Assembly (NCBI RefSeq): GCF_014696065.1
Contig: NZ_JACJPL010000031.1
Coordinates: 868,001 to 932,000, forward strand
From: Leptolyngbya sp. FACHB-261
GTDB taxonomy: Bacteria; Cyanobacteriota; Cyanobacteriia; FACHB-261
DNA: 64,000 nt
Reading direction: 5' to 3'
A program made the translations under genes and the position numbers. The notes under the pieces were generated by a model that saw only the letters and a list, made by a program, of their open reading frames with translations, was not told where the DNA came from and did not search any database. Numbering within the stretch: position 1 is the first letter of the stretch; every line of letters starts with the position of its first letter. Positions 36,731 through 45,751 of this stretch are shown piece by piece.

Positions 36731-37201
36731 TCACTCAGCAAGGGTCTGTTGGATGACTTGCAAGACTGGCATCAGTATGGCAACCTCTGGGCTGCTCAGC
36801 CGTCTGCGCAAGACAGTTCCCATCAGCATGTAGGTTTCAGCGCAGCTCCGTAGAGCACCGAAAGCTCGCATCATTGTTTGCATCCATAGCAGAAAGCTTT
36901 GTTTTAGGTAGTCTACGTCGTCGAGCAGCACAGCCTTAGCCATCGCTCGGTAGGTCAGCAGCGTGTCCCGCTTCCATTTGGAAGACACATCCTCACCCCC
37001 GTAGAGAAATAGGCTGGAATCTTGATGGCGAAGTTTGCCTTCAATTTCAGCAATCACCTCAGTTTCAAGCGCCTGAAGCTTTTGGTAAACGGCAATGCGG
37101 GCTTTTAATTCCGAGAGATAGCGAGTATAAACACTCAGCTCACTGTCGTAGAGGTATCGACCTTCAGTTTCACGGACCAAAATAGAAATTCGACTAATCA
37201 C
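36731..37201 (-). CDS. Phycobilisome-like globin protein lacking the bilin cysteine
   Basis: The 156-residue all-helical protein shows the spacing of phycobiliprotein-like families: RYLYDSEL (about 15-22), YLSELKARIAVYQKL, then KWKRDTLLTYRAMAKAVLLDD (about 75-95) and WMQTMMRAFGALRSC. In chromophorylated phycobiliproteins the block equivalent to KWKRD reads C-x-RD, the Cys carrying the bilin; here it is Trp. It is probably a non-pigmented member, such as a linker-like or assembly protein. The start is GTG at 37201, with AGAGG upstream at a spacing of 7. It is convergent with the GT2 gene. Confidence 0.72.
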   Translation of the reverse strand: MISRISILVRETEGRYLYDSELSVYTRYLSELKARIAVYQKLQALETEVIAEIEGKLRHQDSSLFLYGGEDVSSKWKRDTLLTYRAMAKAVLLDDVDYLKQSFLLWMQTMMRAFGALRSCAETYMLMGTVLRRRLSSPEVAILMPVLQVIQQTLAE

Positions 37202-37466
37202 AGGAAAACCTCTTAGTAGAGCGAGATATTAAGAATCTTTAAGACAGATGTGTCACGATATGTTAACAAGTCTAATAAAGTTCTTGAACGGTCAGCGGGA
37301 AGGTAGGCTAGCTCCCTAGCGTTTCAGGCTGTGCAGATTCAGTGCAGATCCAGATTGTGCTAGGGCTAATTTCTACTGATTCCAGCGGACTAGCGTCCAT
37401 CCGGAGAATGGAGCAGGGCCAAAGACAGTCAGGTAAGATAGCCAGGGTATTGCCCCACACTAGACC

Positions 37467-38165
37467 ATGTCTCTCGAAGAGCAGATCAGCCTATTTGGTC
37501 AATCTGAACCTGCGGCTGCTACGAATTTTGATCCAGAACTGATTCCCACAGACGGATCGTTACCGATCCCTCCAGGCAGCTACTCAGATATCGCGACGAT
37601 CGTGCGGCACTGCAATAGCTGTGTGCGCTGTGAGCTAGCGGCGGGGCGGACCCATGCGGTGGTCGGTCGAGGCAGCGAGAACGCCAAAATTATGATTGTG
37701 GGAGAGGGGCCAGGGCAGCACGAAGACGAAACTGGCATCCCATTTGTGGGGCGTTCTGGGCAGTTGCTGGAGAAGATCTTAGAGTCCGTGCGGCTGACCG
37801 AGGACGATGTTTACATCTCCAATATCGTTAAGTGCCGCCCTCCTGGTAACCGGACACCTACAACCGAAGAAGCAGACATTTGCAAGGGCTATCTGTTAGA
37901 GCAGATCCGCATGATCGATCCCAAAATTATTTTGCTGACCGGAGCGACTGCCGTACGTTCGCTGACAGGCAATAAGCAGGGGATTACAAAGATTCGAGGC
38001 GAGTGGCTGAGCTGGAATGGACGAGATTGCATGCCCATTTTTCATCCGGCTTACTTGCTGCGCAACCCTTCGCGGGACAAAGGCAGCCCAAAATGGCTGA
38101 TGTGGCAAGACATCCAAAAGGTGCGCCAGCGCTACGACGAGCTTATGGCTGAGGCTGCTGTATAG
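37467..38165 (+). CDS. Family 4 uracil-DNA glycosylase (iron-sulfur)
   Basis: The 232-residue protein has iron-sulfur cysteines in CNSCVRC (49-55), KCRPPGN (about 122) and DICKGYL (about 138). The active-site loop is GEGPGQHEDETGIPFVGRSG (about 79-98), and the uracil-binding motif is HPAYLLR (about 193-199). It removes uracil from DNA as the first step of base excision repair. The ATG at 37467 gives the usual short N-terminal extension of cyanobacterial members. The 3' end overlaps that of a convergent secreted-protein gene by 23 nt. Confidence 0.93.
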   Translation: MSLEEQISLFGQSEPAAATNFDPELIPTDGSLPIPPGSYSDIATIVRHCNSCVRCELAAGRTHAVVGRGSENAKIMIVGEGPGQHEDETGIPFVGRSGQLLEKILESVRLTEDDVYISNIVKCRPPGNRTPTTEEADICKGYLLEQIRMIDPKIILLTGATAVRSLTGNKQGITKIRGEWLSWNGRDCMPIFHPAYLLRNPSRDKGSPKWLMWQDIQKVRQRYDELMAEAAV

Positions 38166-38721
38166 ACTGCGGTGGCGTAGACCGCAATGGTGTACGGCGC
38201 AAATAACCTGCCTGACAGTCTCGCAGCCAGGTTCGGATCGCTTCAGCTAGAGCGCCGTTGCTGTTATCGCGAGGGGGCGTGAGCAGAGGAGGATTACCTG
38301 TACGAGCCCCTGTACGGGTGAATAGTAGAGCTAACCGCCAGGTTTCTGCATCTTGAGCCAAAAACAGCCAGTGGAATTGCTCTACTGTCTGCGTTCCCTC
38401 GGGCGTATAGGCCCGCTCCAAGGTACTGAAAAAAAGCTGCTTCACATCGTCGTCACGGTTAGGTACAGCCGTGCCAGCAGTCTGACCTAAATCCCGGTTG
38501 AGCTGACCAGGACCAGTGGGCAGGGGATCAAACTCAGGACGACCTGCCACTACCAAATGAGTGCGCAAGTTGTAGCGCGCATAAGCCCGGTTGGCGTAAC
38601 TGGGTAGATCGCGCACTAGGCCTTGGGCTAGACCTGGCAGGTCTGCGGGACAACTCTCCCCAGCCAAGGCTGGTGGTGACCATAGGAGTAGCAACAGCCA
38701 GCCGAGATGCCCCAGCCTCAT
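38143..38721 (-). CDS. Secreted hypothetical protein
   Basis: From ATG 38721 the protein is 192 residues with a signal peptide (LGHLGWLLLLLWSPPALAG, cleavage probably after ALA). A conserved-looking beta domain follows (SYANRAYARYNLRTHLVVAG; FHWLFLAQDAETWRLALLFT). The tail is Pro/Gln-rich. The frame is open for 16 more codons upstream, overlapping pyrF. The signal peptide argues for 38721, placing this gene just behind pyrF on the same strand with an 18-nt gap. Function unknown. Confidence 0.72.
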   Translation of the reverse strand: MRLGHLGWLLLLLWSPPALAGESCPADLPGLAQGLVRDLPSYANRAYARYNLRTHLVVAGRPEFDPLPTGPGQLNRDLGQTAGTAVPNRDDDVKQLFFSTLERAYTPEGTQTVEQFHWLFLAQDAETWRLALLFTRTGARTGNPPLLTPPRDNSNGALAEAIRTWLRDCQAGYLRRTPLRSTPPQSIQQPQP

Positions 38722-38738
38722 GGCTCCTGGACCTTGCC

Positions 38739-39467
38739 TCACACACCAACCTCCGACAGTTCTGTACAAAGTCGGCGAAAGGCAGCAGCAGGATCAGGCG
38801 CGGCTGTAATAGGTCGGCCAATGACCAAGTAATCGCTTCCCCAACGCAGAGCTGAGGCTGGTGTTGTATGACGGCTCTGGTCGTTCGCGACGCTCCAGTC
38901 TGGCCGCACCCCCGGTGTGACCAGGCAAAATCCATCATTCAGCCGCGTTCGCAATTCTTCGACCTCTTGAGGAGAACAAACAGCTCCGCCAATGCCACAT
39001 TCCTGCGCCAACAGCGCCAACTTCAGTGTGTATTCTGGCAACTCCAGAGGTACGTTCAGGTCAAAAGCCAGATCTCGGGATGAAAGGCTAGTCAGCAGTG
39101 TAACTGCCAATAGCCGAGGCGGTGCAACGCCCCCTTTGGCTGCACCAGCTTCGGCTGCAGCCACTGCCGCTTTCAGCATGGCTCGTCCACCCACTGCGTG
39201 AACCGTGAGCAAATCTACGCCGTAGCTAGCTGCTACCTGCACTGCCCCAGCAACTGTGTTGGGAATATCGTGCAGCTTCAGGTCTAGAAAAATGCGCTTG
39301 CCCTGTTGCCTCAGCTTCTGAACAATGCCAGGTCCACAGCTAATAAATAGCTCTAGGCCCACTTTCCAAAAGCGGACTTCTGGCAGCTGAGCAACTAAAG
39401 CCAGGGCTTCGGGCTCACCGGCCACATCCAAAGCCACAATAATTTGATCTGCAGGTGAAAGTTTCAA
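38739..39467 (-). CDS. pyrF: Orotidine 5'-phosphate decarboxylase
   Basis: The 242-residue protein has the family motifs IIVALDVAG (about 9-17), [13 protein letters not shown] (about 60-72, with the catalytic Asp-Lys-Asp charge network), TVHAVGG (about 89-95) and a phosphate-binding end ([18 protein letters not shown], about 209-226). It converts OMP to UMP in pyrimidine synthesis. The start is a TTG at 39467, as no ATG lies near the first strand. Probably cotranscribed with the downstream secreted-protein gene. Confidence 0.95.
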   Translation of the reverse strand: MKLSPADQIIVALDVAGEPEALALVAQLPEVRFWKVGLELFISCGPGIVQKLRQQGKRIFLDLKLHDIPNTVAGAVQVAASYGVDLLTVHAVGGRAMLKAAVAAAEAGAAKGGVAPPRLLAVTLLTSLSSRDLAFDLNVPLELPEYTLKLALLAQECGIGGAVCSPQEVEELRTRLNDGFCLVTPGVRPDWSVANDQSRHTTPASALRWGSDYLVIGRPITAAPDPAAAFRRLCTELSEVGV

Positions 39468-39644
39468 CCGCCTATTCCCTCAATCCAATTCTTAGGGTGA
39501 GGTCTAGTCCCATTGAATCTGGAAAGACCCAACTAGACAAAACCTAGCTCCTGACCAGAGTCTAGTGTGCCTCTTCTCGGTAATCGGGCGCTGTGTCGGG
39601 TACAGCCTTTGCTAGTCTGGGGGGCACAGTGTTGGGAATTTGGG

Positions 39645-40625
39645 ATGACAAGCCCCCATGTCATATGCCTGGGTGAAGTGCTGTTTGACTATCTCGCCGA
39701 TCAGTCAGGTCGCGAATATGCGGAGGTAACCTCCTGGACTCCTTATCCGGGTGGGGCTCCGGCCAATGTTGCCTGTGGCCTTGCCAAGTTGGGGACCTCC
39801 AGCGCTTTTATCGGCTGCGTGGGCAGCGATGAAGCTGGCGACACTCTGATCTCAGTTCTGCGCAGTGACGGAGTCGAAGTCAGCGGCGTCCAGCGCCACT
39901 CAACAGCCCCAACCCGTCTGGTCTACGTCACCCGGTCTGAAGAGGGGGAGCGTACCTTTGCAGGCTTTGGTGACCTGGATACCACTCGCTTCGCGGATGC
40001 TTTTTTAAACCAGGACCAGCTACCTGTGCCCCTGTTTGAAGCCGCTGACTTTTTGGTTCTGGGCACACTGGAACTGGCTTATCCCCAAACCCGCGCGGCG
40101 ATTGAAACCGCCTTACAACTCTGCGAACAGAACTTCGTCAAAATTCTGCTGGATGTCAACTGGCGACCCATGTTCTGGCCCGATCCAGCTCAGGCAGAAG
40201 CACCGATTCGGGCCTTGATGCAACGGGTAGATTTTCTGAAGCTCTCAGATGAGGAAGCCCAGTGGCTATTCGGCACTATGGATCCGGGTGTGATCGCCCA
40301 TCGCTTAGGTCAGGTGGAAGGTGTATTTGTCACTGCTGGAGCGCAAGGCTGTGCTTATTGTCTGGGCGGGAACGAAGGCAAAGTACCTGCTTTGTCAGTC
40401 AAAGCCGTTGACACCACAGGTGCAGGCGATGCCTTCGTGGCAGGCCTGCTACACCAATTGAACCAAACTGCTGTGAGCAACCTGAACGATCCGCAGCGCG
40501 CTCAGGCCATAGTCCGCTACGCCAATGCTGTCGGTGCCTTGACCACTACCGCGCCCGGTGCCATTGCAGCTCAACCGACGGCTGCCGCAGTTGATGTGTT
40601 GCTGCGCCAAGTTGTCAGCTACTAG
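39645..40625 (+). CDS. PfkB-family sugar kinase (fructokinase-like)
   Basis: The 326-residue protein has ICLGEVLFDYLA (about 6-17), GGAPANVACGLAKLG (about 37-51) and the PfkB signature 2 with the catalytic Asp in DTTGAGDAFVAGLL (about 256-269). This pattern fits fructokinases and other ribokinase-family kinases that phosphorylate a sugar with ATP. The frame is open 26 codons upstream, but ATG 39645 matches the family start. Monocistronic. Confidence 0.9.
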   Translation: MTSPHVICLGEVLFDYLADQSGREYAEVTSWTPYPGGAPANVACGLAKLGTSSAFIGCVGSDEAGDTLISVLRSDGVEVSGVQRHSTAPTRLVYVTRSEEGERTFAGFGDLDTTRFADAFLNQDQLPVPLFEAADFLVLGTLELAYPQTRAAIETALQLCEQNFVKILLDVNWRPMFWPDPAQAEAPIRALMQRVDFLKLSDEEAQWLFGTMDPGVIAHRLGQVEGVFVTAGAQGCAYCLGGNEGKVPALSVKAVDTTGAGDAFVAGLLHQLNQTAVSNLNDPQRAQAIVRYANAVGALTTTAPGAIAAQPTAAAVDVLLRQVVSY

Positions 40626-40731
40626 ACCCACTAAAACCTAACTAGTAGCTGAATCTATCGCTAGGCGTTTATAGACTCAGAATGGCCTTGCTAGCGTTCT
40701 GGCTGTAAGCAACCGAATAGGGACTGACATC

Positions 40732-41514
40732 ATGGTCGCCACGTCTACCTCAGCCTCCCAACCCAGTCAGCAGGTTGAACGGGCTGTCACTGCCGTCTTT
40801 ACCGACCAGGCCAAGATTGACGCCGCAATCCGGCGTCTTCTGGATCGAGCGGTGTTACGGGAAGATATTTCGGTCATGGGCCGTAATTTCCACACAGAAA
40901 CTCGCATTACCGGCTTTCTGACCCGTCGGGATGTGATCCTGGGTGGTCTCAAGAATGGTGGCATTTTCGGCTCTCTCTTCGGCTCGGTTCTAGCGCTTTT
41001 GACCGGCGTAGGCGTGTTGTTTATCCCCTTTGTTGGCCCGGTAGTTGCTGCGGGTCCTCTGGGGGCAGTGCTACTTGGCGCTGCTAGTGGCGCGATTGCT
41101 GGTTCGGCGGGAGCTGGCTTGGTGTCTGTCTTCGCAGCCTTGGGAATGCCCGAAGACAAAGCAGCGATCTACCAAACTCGAGTTGAAGCTGGCGATTTTC
41201 TGTTGATGGCAGAAGTACCAGCTGACCGAAGCGGCGAAATTCAACTGCTTTTAGAAAGTGCAGGTGGCGAGGAAGTAAGCACCACTCAGACTGCTTTGCC
41301 TCGGGGAAGCACTGGCCCTATTCAAAGTGTTCAGGACCTATCGCCTGAAGTGCGCTCTCATTTGTCTGATGAAGCGCAACAAACCTATATCGAGCACTAC
41401 AACCGGGCTCTAAGTGAAACCAGCAGTGCTAGCGAGGCTGAGCATGCTGCTTGGGACACGATTCGGACCCACTACGTTGAAGGGGCGGACGGGCGTTGGT
41501 CTAAAGCAAGCTAA
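40732..41514 (+). CDS. Membrane stress-type protein with C-terminal ChaB domain
   Basis: The 260-residue protein has three parts. Residues about 15-70 form a small alpha/beta domain like general-stress proteins of the GSP17M/DUF1269 type ([20 protein letters not shown]). Residues about 80-135 are a glycine- and alanine-rich hydrophobic double segment. Residues about 200-258 are a ChaB domain ([19 protein letters not shown], then [14 protein letters not shown]). ChaB was named as a cation transport regulator, but its molecular role is unclear. It is monocistronic, upstream of sphR. Confidence 0.78.
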   Translation: MVATSTSASQPSQQVERAVTAVFTDQAKIDAAIRRLLDRAVLREDISVMGRNFHTETRITGFLTRRDVILGGLKNGGIFGSLFGSVLALLTGVGVLFIPFVGPVVAAGPLGAVLLGAASGAIAGSAGAGLVSVFAALGMPEDKAAIYQTRVEAGDFLLMAEVPADRSGEIQLLLESAGGEEVSTTQTALPRGSTGPIQSVQDLSPEVRSHLSDEAQQTYIEHYNRALSETSSASEAEHAAWDTIRTHYVEGADGRWSKAS

Positions 41515-41576
41515 GGTCTAGATTTCGGATTGGTCACTGCCTTTAGCGTGAATGAACCCTTCGACCAAAGCTAAAA

Positions 41577-41630
41577 CTTCCCCGAACTGTATCGTCCACA
41601 ACAGCATTTCAGCGGTACAGTTTGGGGGAG
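41577..41630 (+). promoter_or_regulatory. 15-bp inverted repeat in the sphR leader
   Basis: CTTCCCCGAACTGTA (41577-41591) pairs with TACAGTTTGGGGGAG (41616-41630), all positions pairing if two G-T wobbles are allowed, around a 24-nt loop. It lies 42 nt before the chosen start of sphR. There is no T tract, so an operator or leader structure is more likely than a terminator. Confidence 0.5.
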
Positions 41631-41672
41631 TGGTATTATGAGCCCGGCTGTTGCTGGTCCCCCCAGAACTTT

Positions 41673-42404
41673 ATGATGATGTGCCTAGAGAGTGCGACGA
41701 ACCCTGCAAGAGTTCGCACTGGTCGAGTCTTGGTAGTCGAAGATGAGGCCCTGATTCGCGAAACCATCGCTATGGCGCTGGATGAAGAAGGGTACGAAGT
41801 CCTGCTCGCAGCTGACGGTCGTGAGGCACTAGAGACCGCCAAATCTGTGGAGCCTCTAGACTTGATCATCCTAGATTTGATGTTGCCTTACCTCAACGGC
41901 TTGGACCTTTGCCGTTTGATCCGTCATGAAGGCAATAGTGTCCCGATCTTGATTCTGAGTGCCCGTGACAGTGAAACCGACCGGGTGGTGGGTTTAGAGG
42001 TCGGTGCCGACGATTACCTCACCAAACCCTTCGGCATGCGGGAATTGGTGGCACGGGTGCGGGCGATCCTACGGCGTCAAAACCGCCTGTGGGAGCCTGT
42101 ACAGGGAGCCATACTCAAGTTCAACGAGATCGTGATGTACCCCGAGGAATGTCGGGTGTTGGTGCGAGGCCAGGAAGTTAACTTCTCACCCAAGGAGTTC
42201 CGCCTGCTAGAGCTGTTTATGACTCACCCACGCCGGGTCTGGTCGCGGGAGCAGTTACTAGAACGGGTTTGGGGACCAGACTTTATGGGAGACAGCAAAA
42301 CTGTAGATGTTCATATCCGCTGGCTGCGGGAAAAGCTGGAGCGTGATCCCAGTCATCCCGATTATCTAGTGACCGTTCGGGGTTTTGGCTATCGGTTTGG
42401 ATAG
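41673..42404 (+). CDS. sphR: OmpR/PhoB-type response regulator, likely SphR
   Basis: From ATG 41673 the protein is 243 residues. The receiver domain has the acidic pair in VVEDEALIRET, the phosphorylated Asp in IILDLMLPYLNG and the Lys in YLTKPF. The winged-helix DNA-binding domain contains FSPKEFRLLELFMTHPRRVWSREQLL and VDVHIRWLREKLE. It is followed 8 nt later by a PhoR/SphS-type kinase, which points to the phosphate-starvation system SphS-SphR. The receiver alone could also be NblR- or RppA-like. The upstream end is open to 41622, so the start is not certain. Confidence 0.85.
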   Translation: MMMCLESATNPARVRTGRVLVVEDEALIRETIAMALDEEGYEVLLAADGREALETAKSVEPLDLIILDLMLPYLNGLDLCRLIRHEGNSVPILILSARDSETDRVVGLEVGADDYLTKPFGMRELVARVRAILRRQNRLWEPVQGAILKFNEIVMYPEECRVLVRGQEVNFSPKEFRLLELFMTHPRRVWSREQLLERVWGPDFMGDSKTVDVHIRWLREKLERDPSHPDYLVTVRGFGYRFG

Positions 42405-42412
42405 TAAGTTTA

Positions 42413-43804
42413 ATGGGGGAAGCGATCCTGGCTGCTGTATTAGCTGTGGTGCCTTTCCCCAGTTTTGTCTATTTTGCCTCTGGTCTGGGGCTGGGTGTGC
42501 TGCTGACCTGGATCATTCAGGCTCGTTTGCATCGAAGGCTGCGAAGACTACTCTCGATTGTGGAAAGCACCAGTCCTCCCAGTTCAACCCCTCAGCCCTC
42601 AGCTCTATTTTCTAGGCTGTCTGCTGCAGTAAGCCTACAGACGGAACAAATTTACCAACTTCAGCAGCAGCTCACCGACAACCAACGGCTGTTAAGCGAA
42701 GCGCCGATTGGCTATCTCCAGGTTGATGGAGAGAACCGCCTGGTTTACTGGAATGTCCTAGCTCGCAAGCTGTTAGGGATTGAGCATGGCCAGGAGCCAC
42801 GCTTGGGGCGTCTGCTGCTGGAAGTTGTTCGCTCTTACGAGCTGGACCGGCTGATTGAGATTGCTCGGGAGCAGCAGCGATCGGTTCAGGCAGAATGGAC
42901 TTTCCCCCCCACACCGCCCGAGCGTCGTCCTGTGCCAGTCCGGGGTCTGGGCGTGCATCTCAGCGAAGGCTGTGTCGGAGTTTATCTGGAAGACCGACGC
43001 GAGGCCGTTCTGATCGCTCAGCAGCACAACCGCTGGACTTCCGACGTCGCCCACGAACTGAAAACGCCTCTGACCTCAGTGCGGCTCGTCGCTGAGATGT
43101 TGCAATCCAAGGTTGACGCCTCGGTGCGTCCCTGGTTAGATCGCCTGCTTAACGAGACTCAACGGCTGAGCAGTCTGGTTCAGGATCTTTTAGAGCTAAG
43201 CCGTCTCGATGTGCAGGCAGTGCGAGCTCTGTCTATCAAAGCAGTGGATTTACCTGCTCTAGTGCGTTCCGCCTGGGAGAACCTGACCCCTCTCAGTAGT
43301 GCGAAACAACAGCGCCTAGATTACGTGGGGCCTAGTCAACTCACGATCCAGGCAGACGAGCCACGCCTGTACCGGGTGTTGTTTAATCTACTGGACAACA
43401 GCATCCAGCACAGCGAGAATGGTCAACCGATCCGAATCAGCATCAGCAGTGCGTTGCCAGAAGGCAGCAGTTCTAACCCTGAAACGGACGGCTCAGAGAT
43501 GATCACCATTGAGGTCATCGACTGGGGTCCTGGCTTCCCGGAAGCAGCGCTTCCTCATGTCTTTGAACGCTTCTACCGTGCTGATGCTGCTCGAACCCAT
43601 CTTGCGCCAGCAGTTGCCCAGCCTAGCCATTTGGGCCCTAACGGCAGCGGTTTGGGGCTCGCGATTGCCCAGCAGATCGTTGAAGCTCACAGTGGCACGA
43701 TTACAGCGGCGAATCACCCACAAACAGGCGGGGCCTGGCTGTGTATTCGCCTACCCCGCATTCAAGCAGTACCGCAAAGCATCAACGTTACAGCTTTACC
43801 TTAA
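42413..43804 (+). CDS. sphS: PhoR/SphS-type sensor histidine kinase
   Basis: The 463-residue protein has one N-terminal membrane segment (VVPFPSFVYFASGLGLGVLLTWI, about 11-35), a short linker and a PAS domain (about 90-195; EAPIGYLQVDGENRLVYWN). HisKA has its His in TSDVAHELKTPLTSVRLV (about 207-224), and HATPase has the N box (FNLLDNSIQHS) and DWGPGFP and GSGLGLAIA glycine boxes. This architecture is that of SphS, which senses phosphate shortage with the Pst system and phosphorylates SphR. No phoU or pst gene lies in the window. Confidence 0.88.
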   Translation: MGEAILAAVLAVVPFPSFVYFASGLGLGVLLTWIIQARLHRRLRRLLSIVESTSPPSSTPQPSALFSRLSAAVSLQTEQIYQLQQQLTDNQRLLSEAPIGYLQVDGENRLVYWNVLARKLLGIEHGQEPRLGRLLLEVVRSYELDRLIEIAREQQRSVQAEWTFPPTPPERRPVPVRGLGVHLSEGCVGVYLEDRREAVLIAQQHNRWTSDVAHELKTPLTSVRLVAEMLQSKVDASVRPWLDRLLNETQRLSSLVQDLLELSRLDVQAVRALSIKAVDLPALVRSAWENLTPLSSAKQQRLDYVGPSQLTIQADEPRLYRVLFNLLDNSIQHSENGQPIRISISSALPEGSSSNPETDGSEMITIEVIDWGPGFPEAALPHVFERFYRADAARTHLAPAVAQPSHLGPNGSGLGLAIAQQIVEAHSGTITAANHPQTGGAWLCIRLPRIQAVPQSINVTALP

Positions 43805-44058
43805 GCCTATTAGGTTCTACGCTAATTCAAGAAGTTCAATCGGCTATTCCCAACTCTGGGGCTTACCAGTAATATCTTGAGTACATGGTGGGTACATGGT
43901 GCTAGCCTCATTGATAGCCTTGTAACTAAGGCTGGCCGAGTTTGTAAGCTTGATTCAGTAGCGTTTATCTACCGAGCCAGTTGTTCATTGACAACTGCTA
44001 GCCCCCGGACAGTTCGTTGGACGGTTCATTCCAGTAAAGTCGCCCGAAAACAGTAGTC

Positions 44059-44871
44059 ATGGCTGAACGCCTCCAGAAGATTCTTGCCCGCTGGGGGATT
44101 GCCTCGCGCAGACAGGCTGAGCAACTCATTCAGTCTGGGCGTGTCCGTCTCAATGGCGAAGTAATTACAACCTTGGGTCACAAAGCCGATCCAACGGTTG
44201 ATCAGATTGAGGTGGATGGGCGGCCTCTAGAGTCTGAAAACCAGCCTGCACATCTCTATTTGCTATTGAACAAGCCAGCCGGTGTGCTCTCTACCTGCGA
44301 CGATCCCCAAGCTCGACGCACCGTCCTGGATCTACTGCCAGCCCAGTGGCGTTCAGGACAGGGCCTTCATCCGGTGGGTCGCTTAGACGCAGACAGTACT
44401 GGTGCCCTGCTGCTCACAAATGATGGCGAGCTGACCTATGGACTCACCCATCCCCATTATCCTGGCTCCGCTTCCCAAAAGCAGGTTGCTAAAACTTACC
44501 AAGTCCAGGTTCAGGGTCATCCAGCACTCGAGCTTTTAGCTCAGTGGCGCTCAGGCATAGAACTAGATGGCAGACTCACATTGCCAGCCAAGGTACGGGT
44601 GCTGCACCGAGGCGAGCGCACCACAACTTTAGAGATTGTGCTTCAGGAAGGACGCAATCGTCAGATCCGGCGCGTAGCTGAGCAGTTGGGCCATCCGGTT
44701 CTGAAACTGCATCGGCTCGCCATTGGTCCCCTCAATTTGGGTAAGTTGGCAGTTGGAGCCTATCGAGTTTTGTCACCCGCTGAAGTGCAGCAGCTCAAAG
44801 CAGCCTATAGCAGCGCCAGTGATTTTGACCATTCAGACATCAGAGGTATTCAAGGTGCTAGGAGTGCGTAG
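44059..44871 (+). CDS. 16S/23S rRNA pseudouridine synthase, RsuA/RluB family
   Basis: The 270-residue protein starts with an S4 RNA-binding domain ([20 protein letters not shown]). The catalytic domain follows with [15 protein letters not shown] (about 72-86), the active-site Asp in [18 protein letters not shown] (about 111-128), and [18 protein letters not shown] (about 200-217). It isomerises a specific uridine in ribosomal RNA; RluB and RsuA specificities cannot be separated here. It ends 13 nt before the next gene, with which it is probably cotranscribed. Confidence 0.9.
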   Translation: MAERLQKILARWGIASRRQAEQLIQSGRVRLNGEVITTLGHKADPTVDQIEVDGRPLESENQPAHLYLLLNKPAGVLSTCDDPQARRTVLDLLPAQWRSGQGLHPVGRLDADSTGALLLTNDGELTYGLTHPHYPGSASQKQVAKTYQVQVQGHPALELLAQWRSGIELDGRLTLPAKVRVLHRGERTTTLEIVLQEGRNRQIRRVAEQLGHPVLKLHRLAIGPLNLGKLAVGAYRVLSPAEVQQLKAAYSSASDFDHSDIRGIQGARSA

Positions 44872-44884
44872 CAACAGCGTTGTC

Positions 44885-45751
44885 ATGGAACCCCGAACGG
44901 ACCAGCAGCAATCGCTGCGTCTGGTTGAACTTGGTGCCTATCTGCGCCAAGCGCGTGAAGACTTGAACTTGAGCTTGGAAAACGTTGCCGCTCAGACCTT
45001 GATCCAGATCAAGCATTTGAGCGCAATCGAGCAAGGGCAGCTAGACCAGTTGCCAGAGCCAGTTTACATTCAGGGCTTTATTCGGCGATTTGCAGATGCG
45101 TTAGGACTTGATGGCGCCCAGCTTGCCTACTCATTTCCAGTGCATCTCAAGCCCAATTCTTCCGAAGCTTGGCGAGGGTCGGCCGCCGCTCAGTTGCGTC
45201 CGATGCATCTCTATCTGTTTTATGTCGCCCTGATTGCCTGTGCGGTAGGGAGTCTATCCCTGCTGCTCGACCATTCTGGCAAAACGGTAAGTGATTCTGA
45301 AACTTCTCTAGGGAGTGCAGCTCAGCTTTCGCCAACTGCACCAGTCCCATCCAGTTCCGCGCCTGCCAGTGGTAGTAGCCCCTGGGCCTCACCGCCAGTG
45401 AACGCGAGCAATGGCAGCACTAATGCTCCGTTTCAGTTTCGTGCGGACCAACCAGTCAACGTGGGGATCTCTCTGACTAATCAGTCCTGGGTACGGGTGA
45501 TCAGCGACGGTAAAACCGCCTTTGAAGGCATCCTACACGAGGGAGATCAACGTAACTGGTCTGCTCAATCTAAGATCTTGCTGCGCGTCGGCAATGCGGG
45601 CGGCGTGAAAGTCACCTCTGGTAATCAACCGCCTCGGGCACTGGGACAGCCAGGAGCCGTTGCCGAGGAAGTGTTCAGTGCGAATTCGTCTACCGAGACC
45701 CCTACTCCAGCTGCTTCAGCCCCAACACCGAATCCATCGCCTACCCCGTGA
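44885..45751 (+). CDS. RodZ-like membrane protein with HTH and DUF4115
   Basis: From ATG 44885 the protein is 288 residues. It has a cytoplasmic helix-turn-helix domain (about 15-75; LGAYLRQAREDLNLSLENVA, then YIQGFIRRFADALG) and one membrane segment (about 105-127). A Pro/Ser-rich periplasmic linker leads to a DUF4115 domain (VNVGISLTNQSWVRVISDGK; ILLRVGNAGGVKV). RodZ links MreB to the membrane and helps set cell shape. The frame is open 54 codons upstream, inside the preceding gene. Its stop overlaps the next gene's GTG by 4 nt. Confidence 0.85.
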   Translation: MEPRTDQQQSLRLVELGAYLRQAREDLNLSLENVAAQTLIQIKHLSAIEQGQLDQLPEPVYIQGFIRRFADALGLDGAQLAYSFPVHLKPNSSEAWRGSAAAQLRPMHLYLFYVALIACAVGSLSLLLDHSGKTVSDSETSLGSAAQLSPTAPVPSSSAPASGSSPWASPPVNASNGSTNAPFQFRADQPVNVGISLTNQSWVRVISDGKTAFEGILHEGDQRNWSAQSKILLRVGNAGGVKVTSGNQPPRALGQPGAVAEEVFSANSSTETPTPAASAPTPNPSPTP

